Positions 14,190 through 15,579 of a DNA stretch of 15,579 nt are shown in pieces; the first letter of the stretch is position 1; every line of letters starts with the position of its first letter. Below the pieces are notes generated by a model. It worked only from the letters and a program-made list of their open reading frames with translations. It ran no database searches and was not told where the DNA came from. Location of the stretch: contig QHTY01000064.1 of NCBI GenBank assembly GCA_003220985.1, forward strand, positions 1-15,579, given 5' to 3'. Origin of the DNA: Gemmatimonadota bacterium (GTDB lineage: Bacteria > Gemmatimonadota > Gemmatimonadetes > Gemmatimonadales > GWC2-71-9). Position numbers and translations under genes: made by a program.

Positions 14190-15579
<1,390 letters not shown>

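Overview
The window is high-GC, densely packed bacterial DNA from a diderm: it encodes a signal-peptide outer-membrane-type beta-barrel protein, a System I cytochrome c maturation cluster and a Psp envelope-stress locus. Gene order, the unusual Cys-rich CcmH and the style of the small proteins suggest Gemmatimonadota or a neighbouring phylum. That placement is inference; no rRNA or marker phylogeny is available here. No tRNA, rRNA, CRISPR array, insertion sequence or phage gene was seen.

There are three transcription blocks. (1) Minus strand, 4184 to 1: uvrA (nucleotide excision repair) is followed 33 bp later by a chain of very small membrane proteins that runs into the start of pspA, which is cut by the window edge. 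The chain is a possible 21-residue membrane peptide with a near-perfect Shine-Dalgarno, then four tandem paralogues. Each paralogue has one N-terminal transmembrane helix, a juxtamembrane A-x-A-E-R-I motif, a coiled coil and a terminal E-R-x-D-F-x-E-R-L-L motif. Architecture and position suggest PspB-like partners of PspA, multiplied in tandem. (2) Plus strand, 4322 to 9670: five genes joined by 4-nt stop/start overlaps encode a TPR protein, a divergent macrodomain protein, a membrane-anchored transglutaminase-like protein, an ABC ATPase and a large ABC permease. The ATPase reading frame is broken by a 10-bp near-duplication. (3) Minus strand, 15579 to 9672: glpK (5' end outside the window), a TIGR00725/LOG-like Rossmann protein, ccmE, ccmF, a ccmH-like gene, a CcmI-like/zinc-ribbon protein and an outer-membrane beta-barrel protein.

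Blocks 1 and 2 diverge from a 137-bp region that carries a symmetric array of decamers, three direct copies facing three inverted copies around a 5-bp centre. This is the most structured non-coding element in the window. Blocks 2 and 3 converge with one base between their stop codons and no visible terminator.

The cytochrome c maturation genes are a variant set. CcmE has Cys in place of the haem-binding His (CxxxY type). The CcmH-like protein has a CxCxC cluster instead of the canonical LRCxxC. CcmA-D and CcmG are not in the window. The zinc-ribbon gene contains an in-frame 80-bp hairpin element built of GGGAAAC/GGGACAC heptamers. The items most worth following up are the multiplied Psp-accessory array with its micro-peptide, the decamer palindrome, the variant Ccm proteins and the heptamer hairpin inside a gene.
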